34,310 nucleotides of DNA from RGIG8748 sp045539515 (GCA_045539515.1 JAZQFN010000070.1:1-34310), one strand, 5' to 3'; numbered from the stretch's first letter, positions 8,295 through 18,257 are shown. Notes: generated by a model not told the origin, from the sequence alone. Program-made: numbers and translations.

Positions 8295-9509
8295 TCAGGA
8301 TATCTTATCTCCCTCTTTATAGTCCTTAGACGATGAAGTTATTATTTCATCGTACAGAAGCAATCCACCAAGAGAGGTATTGTTTTCTTCCACAATGGCA
8401 TATCCCGAGTCTTTGTAAAGAATGTTTACTTTTTTGAACTTTACAATACCGTCTACCACCACAAACACCCCGGTCTTTCCGTCTTTAACTCTCAGAGCCT
8501 TTACCGGGACTTTAAGTCCTGAATATTTGTTTTTTATAAGATCTATTTTAACAAATCTGTCTTTCATCGCCCAATCACATTTAATATCAGATGTGACAAT
8601 AACCACATACTTATCTCTGGACGGTGGGGATATGTAGCTTACAACCGCTTTCATATCCTGAGGGGAATTAGCATTTCGGACATATACCACTGACCCCTTC
8701 TTGAGCTTTGATATCTGGTCTTTATTTGCTGTAAATGCTACTGACCAGGTAAAGTTGTCTATTATCTTGCAGTGGTATCCATTCTTTTTGATATCATCGG
8801 ATGACATCTTCATATTCTTTATAGAATTAAAGTCATCCACCGACATACTCTCCATTGCTCCGGGGCTGAGAATTTGTTCATATCCATCTATATTGGTTGA
8901 ATAAATACCGGATGCCGGTGAAAACAAATCTTCTTTTGCATTGCCGAGCTTCTTCTCATATTCTTCCTTTTCTTTAATTAAAGCAGCAAGAACCTCATCG
9001 GTGTATTCTTCACCTTTTTCCCATACATTCTTTTTATCATTTAATATATGTATCTCGCTGTTAATTACCTGTGCTTTTTTTACATCTCCGTCTTTTAATG
9101 CAACTGTAAGTTCTAAAACCTTATCCATTATTGCCGCATCTATGGTAAATCCTGCAGAAACCACATTGGAGTTTTCTTCCTTTACTCTTGTTATCTCCTC
9201 TATGCGCATATTTACGGTGGCAAGTTTTGTCTTAATATCGGCATCAACCTTACTTTCATAAATACTTGCAACATGCTTGTTCTTGCGCACCATTTCGCTG
9301 TCTTCCACCATAGATTCAAGAACACCCGATTTGCCGGAAGCCATAACAGTTTCCTCGCGAATTACAACTGCATCAAAGGAATATGATTTTTCCATTTCGC
9401 CGTGCTGAACCATTTCAAGTTTTATGGAATCGCCGAAAATGTTGGCAATTACAACAACAATCATAAAGACAAACCAGACAGCAACAAGTATTTTTACGGT
9501 TTTCTTCAT
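8295..9509 (-). CDS. HlyD-like membrane-anchored protein of the division cluster
   Basis: The 404-residue product has one N-terminal membrane helix (about residues 6-27) with a short positively charged cytoplasmic start, then an extracytoplasmic part. That part contains a lipoyl/barrel-sandwich-like half (FDAVVIREETVMA, SGVLESMVEDSEMV), a helical hairpin with coiled coil (about 90-195), the second lipoyl half (LFSPASGIYSTN), and beta-barrel domains ending in GLKVPVKALRVKDGKTGVFVV. This is the plan of HlyD/membrane-fusion adaptors. No transporter gene lies next to it. It sits between miaA (4-nt overlap) and yggS-sepF-ylmH-divIVA, which points to an envelope or division role rather than drug efflux. 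That functional inference is mine and is not proven. Confidence 0.87.
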   Translation of the reverse strand: MKKTVKILVAVWFVFMIVVVIANIFGDSIKLEMVQHGEMEKSYSFDAVVIREETVMASGKSGVLESMVEDSEMVRKNKHVASIYESKVDADIKTKLATVNMRIEEITRVKEENSNVVSAGFTIDAAIMDKVLELTVALKDGDVKKAQVINSEIHILNDKKNVWEKGEEYTDEVLAALIKEKEEYEKKLGNAKEDLFSPASGIYSTNIDGYEQILSPGAMESMSVDDFNSIKNMKMSSDDIKKNGYHCKIIDNFTWSVAFTANKDQISKLKKGSVVYVRNANSPQDMKAVVSYISPPSRDKYVVIVTSDIKCDWAMKDRFVKIDLIKNKYSGLKVPVKALRVKDGKTGVFVVVDGIVKFKKVNILYKDSGYAIVEENNTSLGGLLLYDEIITSSSKDYKEGDKIS

Positions 9510-10453
9510 AGCATATTCCTTTCCTTAATAATCTTCATACATTTTTCTGCAACATCTTCGGGCGTAGGTATATCATCCAGATTAAGCCAGATTCCTTCTT
9601 TATCCCGTCGAAACCAGGTAAGCTGTCTTTTGGCATATCTTCTGGAATCTCTTTTTATAATATCTATTGCCTCATCAAAAGTAATCAAGCCTTCTATGGC
9701 ATCTGCCATTTCTTTGTATCCAAGAGCCTGCATCGCAGTTGATTCTCTTGGAACACCAAGCGACAAAAGCTTTTCCACTTCGTTAAGAAGGCCCTTTTCC
9801 ACCATCATATCAACCCGTTTGTCTATTCTGTAATACAGTGCTTCTCTATCTCTGGTGAAATATAACCTCAAAGATTCAAACGGAGACTCGATGGCCTTGG
9901 TTTGTTCATTATGTTCGGAAATTTTTTCACCGGTGGCGTGATAGTATTCCAGAGCGCGAATTACCCTTTTGATATTATTCGGGTGAATGTTCCGAGCACT
10001 TTCGGGATCAACATCCATCAGCATCGAGTGTACATACTCTGCACCTTTTTCTTCGGCAATATCAAACATTTCCGTTCTGTAGTCCGGATCTGCCGCTGCC
10101 TCCTCCTGAAAGTCTGTACCCTTAATAAGAGAATCTGCGTAAAGTCCGGTTCCTCCAACCAAAAGAGCAGGTTTTCCGCTTGACGCTATATCATAAACAA
10201 TGGGTGTTGCCGTTTTTACATAATCTGCTACGCTGAAGCTTTGAGCGGGATTTATAATATCCGTCATATAGTGACGGACACCCATAGCCTCCTCGGGTGT
10301 AACCTTGGCTGTTCCTATATCCATGCCTTTATATATCTGCATAGAATCACAGGAAATTATATCTGTATCAATTTTTTTGGCAAGAAATACCGATGCGGCG
10401 GTTTTTCCCACTCCTGTAGGTCCTGCTATTAGAATAATACGGGGTTTAATCAT
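9506..10453 (-). CDS. miaA: tRNA dimethylallyltransferase (MiaA)
   Basis: MiaA transfers a dimethylallyl group to N6 of A37 in tRNAs that read codons starting with U, giving i6A, the substrate of MiaB. The 315-residue product begins with the P-loop ILIAGPTGVGKTA (about residues 6-18), followed by DIISCDSMQIYKGMDIGTAK, the ALLVGGTGLY strand, NIKRVIRALE and the C-terminal SRRYAKRQLTWFRRD segment. The length is typical. It lies 3 bp after mutL and overlaps the HlyD-like gene by 4 nt. MiaB is four genes upstream in the same direction, so both steps of ms2i6A synthesis are in one cluster. Confidence 0.97.
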   Translation of the reverse strand: MIKPRIILIAGPTGVGKTAASVFLAKKIDTDIISCDSMQIYKGMDIGTAKVTPEEAMGVRHYMTDIINPAQSFSVADYVKTATPIVYDIASSGKPALLVGGTGLYADSLIKGTDFQEEAAADPDYRTEMFDIAEEKGAEYVHSMLMDVDPESARNIHPNNIKRVIRALEYYHATGEKISEHNEQTKAIESPFESLRLYFTRDREALYYRIDKRVDMMVEKGLLNEVEKLLSLGVPRESTAMQALGYKEMADAIEGLITFDEAIDIIKRDSRRYAKRQLTWFRRDKEGIWLNLDDIPTPEDVAEKCMKIIKERNML

Positions 10454-10456
10454 AAT

Positions 10457-12505
10457 CTACACTATCCGTTTAAATTGTTTTTCCAAACTGTATTTTGACA
10501 TTTTTATCATAATAGGTCTTCCGTGAGGGCAAGTGTTAATGCCTTCTCCAAGGGAAAGAACCTGTTCTGCCAGAGATTTTTGTTCCTTCTCCGAAAGAAC
10601 CTTATTGCCTTTAAGAGCCCTCTTGCAGGCAATCATATGCAGAGCCTCTTCGCTGAGTTCTCTGCGTATATCTTTTTGGTGTGAGGACAAGAGGCTTATT
10701 ATCTCGCTGACACAGTCTTTTATATCCTGTTCTTCCATAGTACCCGGTGTAGAACGTATGACAATGCTGTTTTGACCAAAATCTTCTATTTCAAATCCTA
10801 TTTGGGAAAAAAACTCTTTTCCGGCAAGAGCCTCATTGAGCTCCGTCGGCGACAAAGTCATGGTAACGGGAAGAAGCATAAGCTGGGAATCTACCGAATT
10901 GTTTTTGAATTCCTCCAGAAGCTCTTCAAAATATATTCTTTCGTGAGCGGCATGCTGGTCTATCACTACCATATCGTTGTCTATCTGGAGAAGAATAAAT
11001 GTTCCGAAGACCTGACCAATAAGTCTGAAGTCTACATCACACACAAGGTTTTTCTTAACTTCCGATGTTTGTACCGGAAGAGTCTGCTCTTTTTTATCGG
11101 CATTTTCTTGGGACATGGGCCTGTTTTCGGATTTTCTTTGCAATACATCTGCTTTTGGCTGAGATATATGTGCAAAACGGGAAACATCGTCTTCTTCGAC
11201 CGACTGTTTAACATCCTCCGGCTTTGCAAAAAAGCCCTTTGTAACCGACACTTTACCATCCGGAAGTGATTTGGATTCCTGTATTGATTCGTCCTTTTCC
11301 GCCAAAACAGGATTAAGATTATTTTCGGAAGGCTTTTGACGGGTTGTTTCTTCCCTTACAGCCGGTTCCTCTTTTTTATCGGTGACACCAATGTATGATG
11401 CCTTAAGGAGGTTAATCTCCATTTGCTTTGCATCGTCGTAAGATGGCGCATTTTTAATAAACTTGCCCTCGGTTGATTTATTTCCAACAGAGCTTTTAAT
11501 TTCAAATTCCGGCACAAACTTTTTGTCGGTAAGGGCATTTTTTACAGCCCAGAATATTGTGCTGTATACCTTCTTTTCATCCGAAAAACGCACTTCTATC
11601 TTCGCAGGATGAACATTTACATCCACGATTTTGGGATCTACCTCTGCTTTAAGTATGCAAACCGGAAAATGCCCCGTCATAACAGTGTTTTTATAAGCTT
11701 CACTTACTGCGGCGCTCATAATTCTGGACAATATATTTCTGGTATTTACAAAAAACATCTGATGACGTCTGTCTTTACGGGCAAGGCGTGAATTACCTAT
11801 ATATCCGGACACTTTAAATCCCGGTTCTTCATAGTTAACCTCTATCATATTTTTGGAATAGTCTTTTCCGAAAACAGTATATATACTACTGAGAAGATTT
11901 CCGTCTCCCGGAGATGAAAGTACGGTTTTGCCGTTGTTTATATACTGAAAGCTAATCTCCGGATGGCTTAATACCAGCTTATTTACTACATCCGACACAT
12001 AGCTTGTTTCTGTAGCATCATTTTTTAAAAACTTCATTCTTGCCGGTGTATTAAAAAATAAATTACGCACAATCATAGTTGTACCATCAGGGCATCCTGC
12101 CTCGTCATTTTCCAATACTTCTCCGGCTTCAACTACTACACATCTTCCTATCTGAGAGCTTTGAGTTTTGGAAAATACCTCAACCCTCGCCACAGCAGCT
12201 ATACTGGCAAGTGCTTCACCTCTGAATCCGAGAGTGCCTATGGCATCAAGATCCGACGCGGTTCTGATCTTGCTAGTGGCATGACGCTTAAAGGCAGTAA
12301 CAATTTCGTCTGCCTCTATTCCCGAACCATTGTCTGTAACTCTTATATAAGGTATACCGCCCTTTTTGATTTCTACAGTTACGGATGTAGCTCCTGCATC
12401 TATACAGTTTTCAACAAGCTCTTTAACTACCGAGCCCGGTCTTTCTACAACTTCACCTGCAGCAATCATATTGGCTATCTCGGTGGGTAGCACATTAATT
12501 TTCAC
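10457..12505 (-). CDS. mutL: DNA mismatch repair protein MutL
   Basis: MutL links mismatch recognition by MutS to strand removal. The 682-residue product has the N-terminal GHKL ATPase: LVENCIDAGAT, VTDNGSGI and TLGFRGEALASIAAV within the first 100 residues. A poorly conserved, charged linker follows (about 335-490). The C-terminal domain has the metal-dependent nicking motif DQHAAHERIYFEE (about 513-525), which fits DQHAX2EX4E, then ACKRALKGNK and CPHGRPIMI. It is therefore an endonuclease-type MutL, as expected in bacteria without MutH. It overlaps the mutS end by 11 nt, consistent with translational coupling. Confidence 0.97.
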   Translation of the reverse strand: MKINVLPTEIANMIAAGEVVERPGSVVKELVENCIDAGATSVTVEIKKGGIPYIRVTDNGSGIEADEIVTAFKRHATSKIRTASDLDAIGTLGFRGEALASIAAVARVEVFSKTQSSQIGRCVVVEAGEVLENDEAGCPDGTTMIVRNLFFNTPARMKFLKNDATETSYVSDVVNKLVLSHPEISFQYINNGKTVLSSPGDGNLLSSIYTVFGKDYSKNMIEVNYEEPGFKVSGYIGNSRLARKDRRHQMFFVNTRNILSRIMSAAVSEAYKNTVMTGHFPVCILKAEVDPKIVDVNVHPAKIEVRFSDEKKVYSTIFWAVKNALTDKKFVPEFEIKSSVGNKSTEGKFIKNAPSYDDAKQMEINLLKASYIGVTDKKEEPAVREETTRQKPSENNLNPVLAEKDESIQESKSLPDGKVSVTKGFFAKPEDVKQSVEEDDVSRFAHISQPKADVLQRKSENRPMSQENADKKEQTLPVQTSEVKKNLVCDVDFRLIGQVFGTFILLQIDNDMVVIDQHAAHERIYFEELLEEFKNNSVDSQLMLLPVTMTLSPTELNEALAGKEFFSQIGFEIEDFGQNSIVIRSTPGTMEEQDIKDCVSEIISLLSSHQKDIRRELSEEALHMIACKRALKGNKVLSEKEQKSLAEQVLSLGEGINTCPHGRPIMIKMSKYSLEKQFKRIV

Positions 12506-15104
12506 TAAGTTCGCCTACCTTCTTCTGAAGTGTAAATAATTCATTCATAGCCTCCAGCGGAGTAAGTGTCGATATATCTATAGACATAATGGCATCATAT
12601 AGCTCGTTGGTTTTAATCTTTTGTTCTTCCACTCTGGTAAGTCTTTTTTCAACAGATACCTTTTCCTCTTTTTCGCCGGTTTCAATGGCAGAAAGTACAT
12701 CTCTTGCTCTGTCTATTACTTCATCGGGAACACCGGCAAGCTTGGCAACTTCTATACCGAAGCTGTCATCGGTTCCGCCACGTACAATTTTACGTAAAAA
12801 GGTAATATCCTCGCCTCTGCGCTTAACGGCAACGGAATAATTCTTGATTCCTTCCATCTTGTTTTCCAACTCTATAAGCTCGTGATAATGTGTAGCAAAT
12901 AAAGCCTTTGCTCCGATTTTTGTATTTATATACTCTACCACAGCCCAGGCTATGGAAAGACCATCAAATGTACTTGTACCCCTTCCGATTTCATCCAATA
13001 TCAATAAACTTCTTGGGGTTGCATTTTTAAGTATGTGTGCCACTTCGTTCATTTCCACCATAAATGTACTCTGACCGGATGCAAGGTCATCGGATGCTCC
13101 GATTCTTGTGAATATTTTATCCACAATGCCTATCCTTGCACTTGATGCAGGTACAAATGAACCCATCTGTGCCATTATGGTAATTATGGCTGTCTGGCGC
13201 ATATATGTGGATTTACCTGCCATATTGGGGCCTGTTATTATCTCAAATCTGCTGTCTGTGGTGTTAAGATACGTATCGTTGGGCACAAACATTCCTGTTG
13301 AAAAGGAACTAAGTTCCACTATGGGATGTCTTCCGGATTCTATGTGTATTTCGTTAGATTCATTTACCTCGGGACATACATAACCGTTTGTATAAGCAAC
13401 CTCTGCCAGAGAACAGAGTACGTCTGCCACGCTTATAAGCTCTGCCATCTTCTTAAGACGATTAACATTTTTGTTAATTTCCCCACGGACATACATAAAG
13501 TCTTCGTATTCCAGGTCATTAACTCTTTCTCTGGCACCAAGAATGGTGTTTTCAAGTTCTTTTAGCTCCTGAGTTATAAATCTCTCGGAGCCTGTAAGGG
13601 TCTGCTTTCTTATGTAATCATCCGGAACCTGGCTTAAAAATGACCTTGTTACCTCGATATAATATCCATAAACTTTATTGTAACTGATTTTAAGGTTTTT
13701 AATGCCGGTTCTCTCTTTTTCTCTTGCTTCTATGCCTGCAAGATGACCTGTACCGTTTGTCATTATGGAACGTAAACGGTCAAGCTCATTATCGAAACCT
13801 TTTTTTATAATTCCTCCTTCACGTATCGTAAAGGGTGTATCCTCTGTTTCTATGGCATTATCAAGGAGAGTATATATATCCTTCAGCATATCAAAGCTTG
13901 TATAAGCGTCCCTCATGAGAGGACTTTCACACTTGGATAACAAGCTGTATATTTCCGGCAATACCTCAAGACTTTGCTTAAGAGAAACAAAATCTCTTGC
14001 ATTGCAGGAACCGTAGACCGTTTTACTGATTAATCTCTCAATATCGTTAATCTTCTTGAGACATTCTCTCAGTTCGTCTCTTACATACTGTTTCGCGACA
14101 AATTCCGAAACCGATTCAAGTCTTCGGTCAATAGCCTCTTTGGAAATAAGAGGTCTGTCTATCCAGCTTTTAAGCCTTCTTGCACCCATACCGGTTTTTG
14201 TTTTATCCAATATGAAATAAAGCGAACCTCTTTTGGTTTTGTCGCGCATTGTTTCGGTAAGCTCAAGATTTCTGCGGGAGGACATATCAATTTCCAGATA
14301 ATCGTGAGTTTCGTAAAAAACAACATTTTCAATATGGGAAAGATCCAGTTTCTGAGTTTCGTCAAGATACTCAAAAAGCGCATTAAGAGAACGAATACAG
14401 AAATCTCTGTCCCTCAGTACATCATCTTTTCTTAAATCTGCAAATTTTGTATAAACCCGTTCCCGACCATTTTCAAGGTCAAAATTATCTTCCGGAAGAT
14501 AGCTCTCATAAAAATCAAATCTGTTTTTTAATTCGCTTAATCCGTGAATACATTTATAACCCTTATCGTTTATTATTAATTCCTTAGGTTTAAAACATGC
14601 CAGAATGTCAAGAAGATGGCTTTCCACAGAATCATTGTGCCCCTCTGTAGTAATAAGCTCTCCTGTCGTTACATCACAAAAGGAAATACCGTATTTTGTA
14701 TCGTCCGCATATATACACGCAAGGAAATTATTTTCATCAGAAGCAAGAACCGCATCTATATTTGCCGTTCCCGGGGTTACTACTCTTATTACATCTCTTT
14801 TAACTATGCCTTTGGTCGCCTTGGGGTCTTCGACCTGTTCACAAATAGCAACCTTTTTACCTCGTTTTATAAGCTTGGCAATATATCCTTGGGCACTGTG
14901 ATAGGGAACACCGCACATGGGTGCTCTTTCTTCCTGTCCGCAATCCTTGCCTGTAAGTGTTATTTCAAGTATTTCAGACGCAACGATAGCATCATCGTAG
15001 AACATTTCATAGAAATCTCCCAAACGGAAGAAAAGTATGCAATCCTCATACTGACTTTTTATATCAAAATACTGTTGCATCATCGGCGATACATTTGGTT
15101 TCAT
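12495..15104 (-). CDS. mutS: DNA mismatch repair protein MutS
   Basis: MutS recognises mispaired bases and small loops. The 869-residue product is full length. The N-terminal mismatch-binding domain has FFRLGDFYEMFYDDA, where the Phe/Glu pair contacts the mismatch. Connector and lever domains follow. The ATPase has Walker A GPNMAGKSTYMRQ (about residues 625-637), Walker B LLILDEIGRGTSTFDG (about 698-713) and the following FATHYHE. A helical C-terminal tail ends the protein. It belongs to the MutS1 class. Its place after miaB and the RicA-like gene matches the B. subtilis order miaB-ymcA-cotE-mutS-mutL, minus the spore-coat gene cotE. Confidence 0.98.
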   Translation of the reverse strand: MKPNVSPMMQQYFDIKSQYEDCILFFRLGDFYEMFYDDAIVASEILEITLTGKDCGQEERAPMCGVPYHSAQGYIAKLIKRGKKVAICEQVEDPKATKGIVKRDVIRVVTPGTANIDAVLASDENNFLACIYADDTKYGISFCDVTTGELITTEGHNDSVESHLLDILACFKPKELIINDKGYKCIHGLSELKNRFDFYESYLPEDNFDLENGRERVYTKFADLRKDDVLRDRDFCIRSLNALFEYLDETQKLDLSHIENVVFYETHDYLEIDMSSRRNLELTETMRDKTKRGSLYFILDKTKTGMGARRLKSWIDRPLISKEAIDRRLESVSEFVAKQYVRDELRECLKKINDIERLISKTVYGSCNARDFVSLKQSLEVLPEIYSLLSKCESPLMRDAYTSFDMLKDIYTLLDNAIETEDTPFTIREGGIIKKGFDNELDRLRSIMTNGTGHLAGIEAREKERTGIKNLKISYNKVYGYYIEVTRSFLSQVPDDYIRKQTLTGSERFITQELKELENTILGARERVNDLEYEDFMYVRGEINKNVNRLKKMAELISVADVLCSLAEVAYTNGYVCPEVNESNEIHIESGRHPIVELSSFSTGMFVPNDTYLNTTDSRFEIITGPNMAGKSTYMRQTAIITIMAQMGSFVPASSARIGIVDKIFTRIGASDDLASGQSTFMVEMNEVAHILKNATPRSLLILDEIGRGTSTFDGLSIAWAVVEYINTKIGAKALFATHYHELIELENKMEGIKNYSVAVKRRGEDITFLRKIVRGGTDDSFGIEVAKLAGVPDEVIDRARDVLSAIETGEKEEKVSVEKRLTRVEEQKIKTNELYDAIMSIDISTLTPLEAMNELFTLQKKVGELSEN

Positions 15105-15133
15105 TTCGGTTTATCCTTATCTCAAGATTTGTT

Positions 15134-15526
15134 TTATTGGCAGCCGCCGCATGTAGAACAGTTGCCGGAGCATCCTCCCTGCTGTTCTTCACCCTTTACG
15201 TAGTATGCAATTATGGCATTAACTTGATCTATAAGAGTTTTAAATGTATTATTGGCCTCTATATAACGCTTAATATTATCATTTGTCATAAGCTTACGGA
15301 ATGCCTCTTCCATATCCTTCTGTATTTCCTCAAAACCCTCTTTTGTCATATTAGGGTCCTGAGCCTTTGCTGCTGCAGCATCACGGGCATTTGCGTACTC
15401 CATCATAAGTTCCTGAGCTTTGGGATCCGAAAGCTGAAGCTCCTCTGCGCCTTTCAATGCCTTTAATTCATCGCTGTCAGCAATCATCTGACCAAGTTCT
15501 CTTGCTTTTTCTATAATATCGTTCAT
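15134..15526 (-). CDS. YlbF/YmcA (RicA/RicF)-family protein with C-terminal cysteine cluster
   Basis: The product (130 residues from the ATG at 15526; a GTG three codons earlier is possible) is an all-helical YlbF-family protein: IIEKARELGQMIADS, ELKALKGAEELQLSDPKAQ and YIEANNTFKTLIDQVNAII helices. In B. subtilis RicA and RicF of this family join RicT in a complex that promotes RNase Y-dependent mRNA maturation and carries iron-sulfur clusters. The position between miaB and mutS is that of ymcA (ricA). The last residues, GGCSGNCSTCGGCQ, supply four closely spaced cysteines that look like a metal or Fe-S site. Family call is firm; RicA versus RicF is by synteny only. Confidence 0.9.
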   Translation of the reverse strand: MNDIIEKARELGQMIADSDELKALKGAEELQLSDPKAQELMMEYANARDAAAAKAQDPNMTKEGFEEIQKDMEEAFRKLMTNDNIKRYIEANNTFKTLIDQVNAIIAYYVKGEEQQGGCSGNCSTCGGCQ

Positions 15527-15549
15527 TTTGTCCACTCTTTTCTTTTAAA

Positions 15550-16953
15550 TTATAATATTTTACCCACCAATGACCAGGTTTTGGCATCGGTTATTTCCAC
15601 ATCTGCAAATTCTCCCACAAGAGAATCGTCTCCTTGAAAATTCACAGTTTTACCACCCTCTGTTTTACCTGCAAGAAAAGCATCGTTATTTTTACTTTTG
15701 CCTTCCACAAGTACGCGCATTACCTTACCTTCAAGTTCCATATTCTTTTCTTTGGATATTTTGTCCTGAATTTCAAGCATTCTGTCAAAATTACGTTTCT
15801 TTTCCTCGGGAGAAATAACATCTTCCATTTCAGATGCCGGTGTACCCGGTCTTCTTGAATATATGAAGGAGAATATGGTATCGTAACGCACATCCTGCAA
15901 AACTTTAAGGGTATCTTCAAATTCCTCGGTAGTTTCTCCGGGGAATCCCACAATTATGTCTGTTGTAAGTGTAATTCCAGGCATTTTTTCTTTTATTTTA
16001 TTGATTTTTTCCATATAGGATTCTCTGGTATACCGTCTGTTCATGGTTTTGAGCACACGGTTATTTCCTGCCTGAACAGGTAAATGCAACTGTTTGCAAA
16101 TTTTTTTCTCCCGTGCCATAGTTTCTATGAGCTTGTCGCTTATATCCTTGGGATGGCTCGTCATGAAACGCACACGTTCTATTCCGGAAACCTTGCATAC
16201 CATAGAAAGCAAATCCGAAAAATCAATGTCTTCTTCAAGATCATTGCCGTAGGAATTTACATTCTGCCCCAAAAGGGTTATTTCTTTGCAACCTCTCGCA
16301 GCAACCTCCTCAACCTCTTTAAGGATATCCTCCTTAAGTCGGCTGCGTTCCCTGCCTCTGACATATGGAACTATGCAATACGAGCAGAAGTTGTTGCATC
16401 CGTACATTACCGAAACCCATGCGCAAGGGCCTTCCGCCTTGTTTACAGGCAGATTTTCAGCGATAGCTCCCTCTGAATTTACAACATCAAAAACTCTCTC
16501 TCTCTCGGTAATTACTTTAGATAAAATCTCAGGGAATCGATACAAAGAATGTGTACCGAAAACTATGTCTATATGCTTATATTTTTTTCTGATTTGCTCT
16601 TTTACAGATTCCTGTTGCATCATACATCCGCAGACAGCCAGTATAACGTCGGGCTTTCTGTTTTTAAGATGCTTAAGAGCGCCCAGATTTCCATAAACTT
16701 TAAGCTCCGCATTCTCCCTTACGGCACAGGTGTTGTATATTATAAAGTCAGCCTCTTCCTTATCGGAAGTCATCGTATAACCCATTTGTATGAGCATTCC
16801 GCTTATTATCTCGGAATCACTCACATTTTGCTGACAACCGTAGGTTTCAATAAATGCTTTTTTACAAAGTCCTTTATTAACGGAAGCCACATATGCCATA
16901 ATCTGCTTCTGTCTGCCTATCTCTTCAGGTGAAATAACTCTCTTTTGTGCCAT
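15550..16953 (-). CDS. miaB: tRNA-2-methylthio-N6-dimethylallyladenosine synthase (MiaB)
   Basis: This radical-SAM methylthiotransferase converts i6A37 of tRNA to ms2i6A37. The 467-residue product has the N-terminal UPF0004 domain with three cysteines for the auxiliary cluster (ETYGCQQN, YNTCAVRE, CGCMMQ). The radical-SAM CxxxCxxC motif lies in GCNNFCSYCIVPYVRGRE (about 184-201). The VGFPGETTEEFEDTL strand and a C-terminal TRAM RNA-binding domain (about 395-460) follow. An N-terminal extension of about 35 residues precedes the first domain, as in other Bacillota MiaB. It starts from ATG behind AAAGGA, 15 bp after serS. Confidence 0.97.
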   Translation of the reverse strand: MAQKRVISPEEIGRQKQIMAYVASVNKGLCKKAFIETYGCQQNVSDSEIISGMLIQMGYTMTSDKEEADFIIYNTCAVRENAELKVYGNLGALKHLKNRKPDVILAVCGCMMQQESVKEQIRKKYKHIDIVFGTHSLYRFPEILSKVITERERVFDVVNSEGAIAENLPVNKAEGPCAWVSVMYGCNNFCSYCIVPYVRGRERSRLKEDILKEVEEVAARGCKEITLLGQNVNSYGNDLEEDIDFSDLLSMVCKVSGIERVRFMTSHPKDISDKLIETMAREKKICKQLHLPVQAGNNRVLKTMNRRYTRESYMEKINKIKEKMPGITLTTDIIVGFPGETTEEFEDTLKVLQDVRYDTIFSFIYSRRPGTPASEMEDVISPEEKKRNFDRMLEIQDKISKEKNMELEGKVMRVLVEGKSKNNDAFLAGKTEGGKTVNFQGDDSLVGEFADVEITDAKTWSLVGKIL

Positions 16954-16967
16954 AAATTTTAAATCCT

Positions 16968-18242
16968 TTATTTCTTTATTGTGGTTGCTCCGCCCATATA
17001 AGGTACAAGAACATCAGGAATTGTAACTGTGCCGTCTTCATTCTGGAAGTTTTCAAGAATTGCAGCAACTGTTCTTCCTATTGCAACACCGCTGCCGTTT
17101 AAGGTATGAACATACTGGGCCTTATCCTTGGGAGAGTTCTTAAACTTGATGTTTGCTCTTCTTGCCTGGAAATCCTCAAAATTGGAGCAAGAAGAAATTT
17201 CTACATATCTGCCGTAGCTTGGCATCCAAACTTCTATGTCATACTTCTTTGCGGCAGTAAAACCAAGGTCGCCGACACAGATTGCAACTACTCTGTAGGG
17301 TATTTTAAGAAGTTTTAATACCTTTTCTGCATCGTTGGTGAGTTTTTCCAACTCAGCATAGGAATCTTCGGGCTTTACAAACTTAACAAGTTCAACTTTG
17401 TTGAACTGATGCTGCCTTATAAGACCTCTTGTATCCTTACCTGCACTGCCTGCCTCAGCTCTGAAGCATGCGGAATATGCTACATGCTTAATGGGAAGTG
17501 CATCACCATCAAGAATATCATCTCTGTACATATTTGTAACAGGAACTTCAGCTGTGGGAATAAGGAAATAGTCTGTATCCTGTACTTTAAAAGCATCTTC
17601 TTCAAACTTAGGAAGCTGGCCTGTGCCGAGCATACTTCTTCTGTGAACCATATAGGGAGGGAATATTTCAGTATAGCCGCTCTCTGTGGTGTGCGTATCA
17701 AGATAGAAGTTAATAACTGCTCTTTCAAGTCTGGCGCCAAGACCCTTATAGAAAGTAAATCTTGTACCTGTTACTTTACCTGCCGTAGGCGCATCTATAA
17801 TACCAAGATCAGCACCTATATCCCAATGAGCTTTTGGCTCGAAGGCAAACTCAGTAGGTTCCATAAATTTTCTGATTTCTACGTTATCTTCGTCGGTCAT
17901 ACCGTCGGGAACCTCGGCGTTAGGAAGATTTGGAACGGTAAGCATTTTTGCGGTGAATTCTTCGTCTATTTCCCTTACCTTTTCATCCATTTCCTTAATT
18001 TTATCGGAAAGTTCCTTCATTTCGGCAAAAACAGGAGCAACATCCTCTCCGGCTTTCTTCATGGCAGGGATTTTTTTGCTTACTTCGTTCTGTTTGCTCT
18101 TTAAACCTTCAACTTCAAAAAGAAGTTCTCTTTTAGAAGCATCAAGAGCTAAAATCGCATCTATATCTACTTCTTCTTTTCTTCTGGCAAGAGCAGCCTT
18201 TACTTTTTCTGTTTCATTTCTTATAAGTCTGATATCTAACAT
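16968..18242 (-). CDS. serS: Seryl-tRNA synthetase
   Basis: SerRS charges tRNA-Ser with serine. The 424-residue product begins MLDIRLIRNETEKVKAAL, the start of the long antiparallel coiled-coil arm that grips the tRNA variable arm (about residues 25-105). The class II catalytic core follows: the HTTESGYTEIFPPYMV motif 1 region, motif 2 FRAEAGSAGKDTRGL, VEVWMPSYGRYVEISSCSNF split around 335-355, and the motif 3 GSGVAIGRTVAAILENF. The length is typical. There is no T-box leader, since only 15 bp separate it from the upstream small gene, so it must depend on an upstream promoter. Confidence 0.97.
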   Translation of the reverse strand: MLDIRLIRNETEKVKAALARRKEEVDIDAILALDASKRELLFEVEGLKSKQNEVSKKIPAMKKAGEDVAPVFAEMKELSDKIKEMDEKVREIDEEFTAKMLTVPNLPNAEVPDGMTDEDNVEIRKFMEPTEFAFEPKAHWDIGADLGIIDAPTAGKVTGTRFTFYKGLGARLERAVINFYLDTHTTESGYTEIFPPYMVHRRSMLGTGQLPKFEEDAFKVQDTDYFLIPTAEVPVTNMYRDDILDGDALPIKHVAYSACFRAEAGSAGKDTRGLIRQHQFNKVELVKFVKPEDSYAELEKLTNDAEKVLKLLKIPYRVVAICVGDLGFTAAKKYDIEVWMPSYGRYVEISSCSNFEDFQARRANIKFKNSPKDKAQYVHTLNGSGVAIGRTVAAILENFQNEDGTVTIPDVLVPYMGGATTIKK

Positions 18243-18257
18243 TTTTCACACTCTCCA

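Noticed and set aside
16968..18257. T-box riboswitch before serS
   Set aside because: Only 15 bp separate serS from the preceding gene, with no room for a T-box leader.
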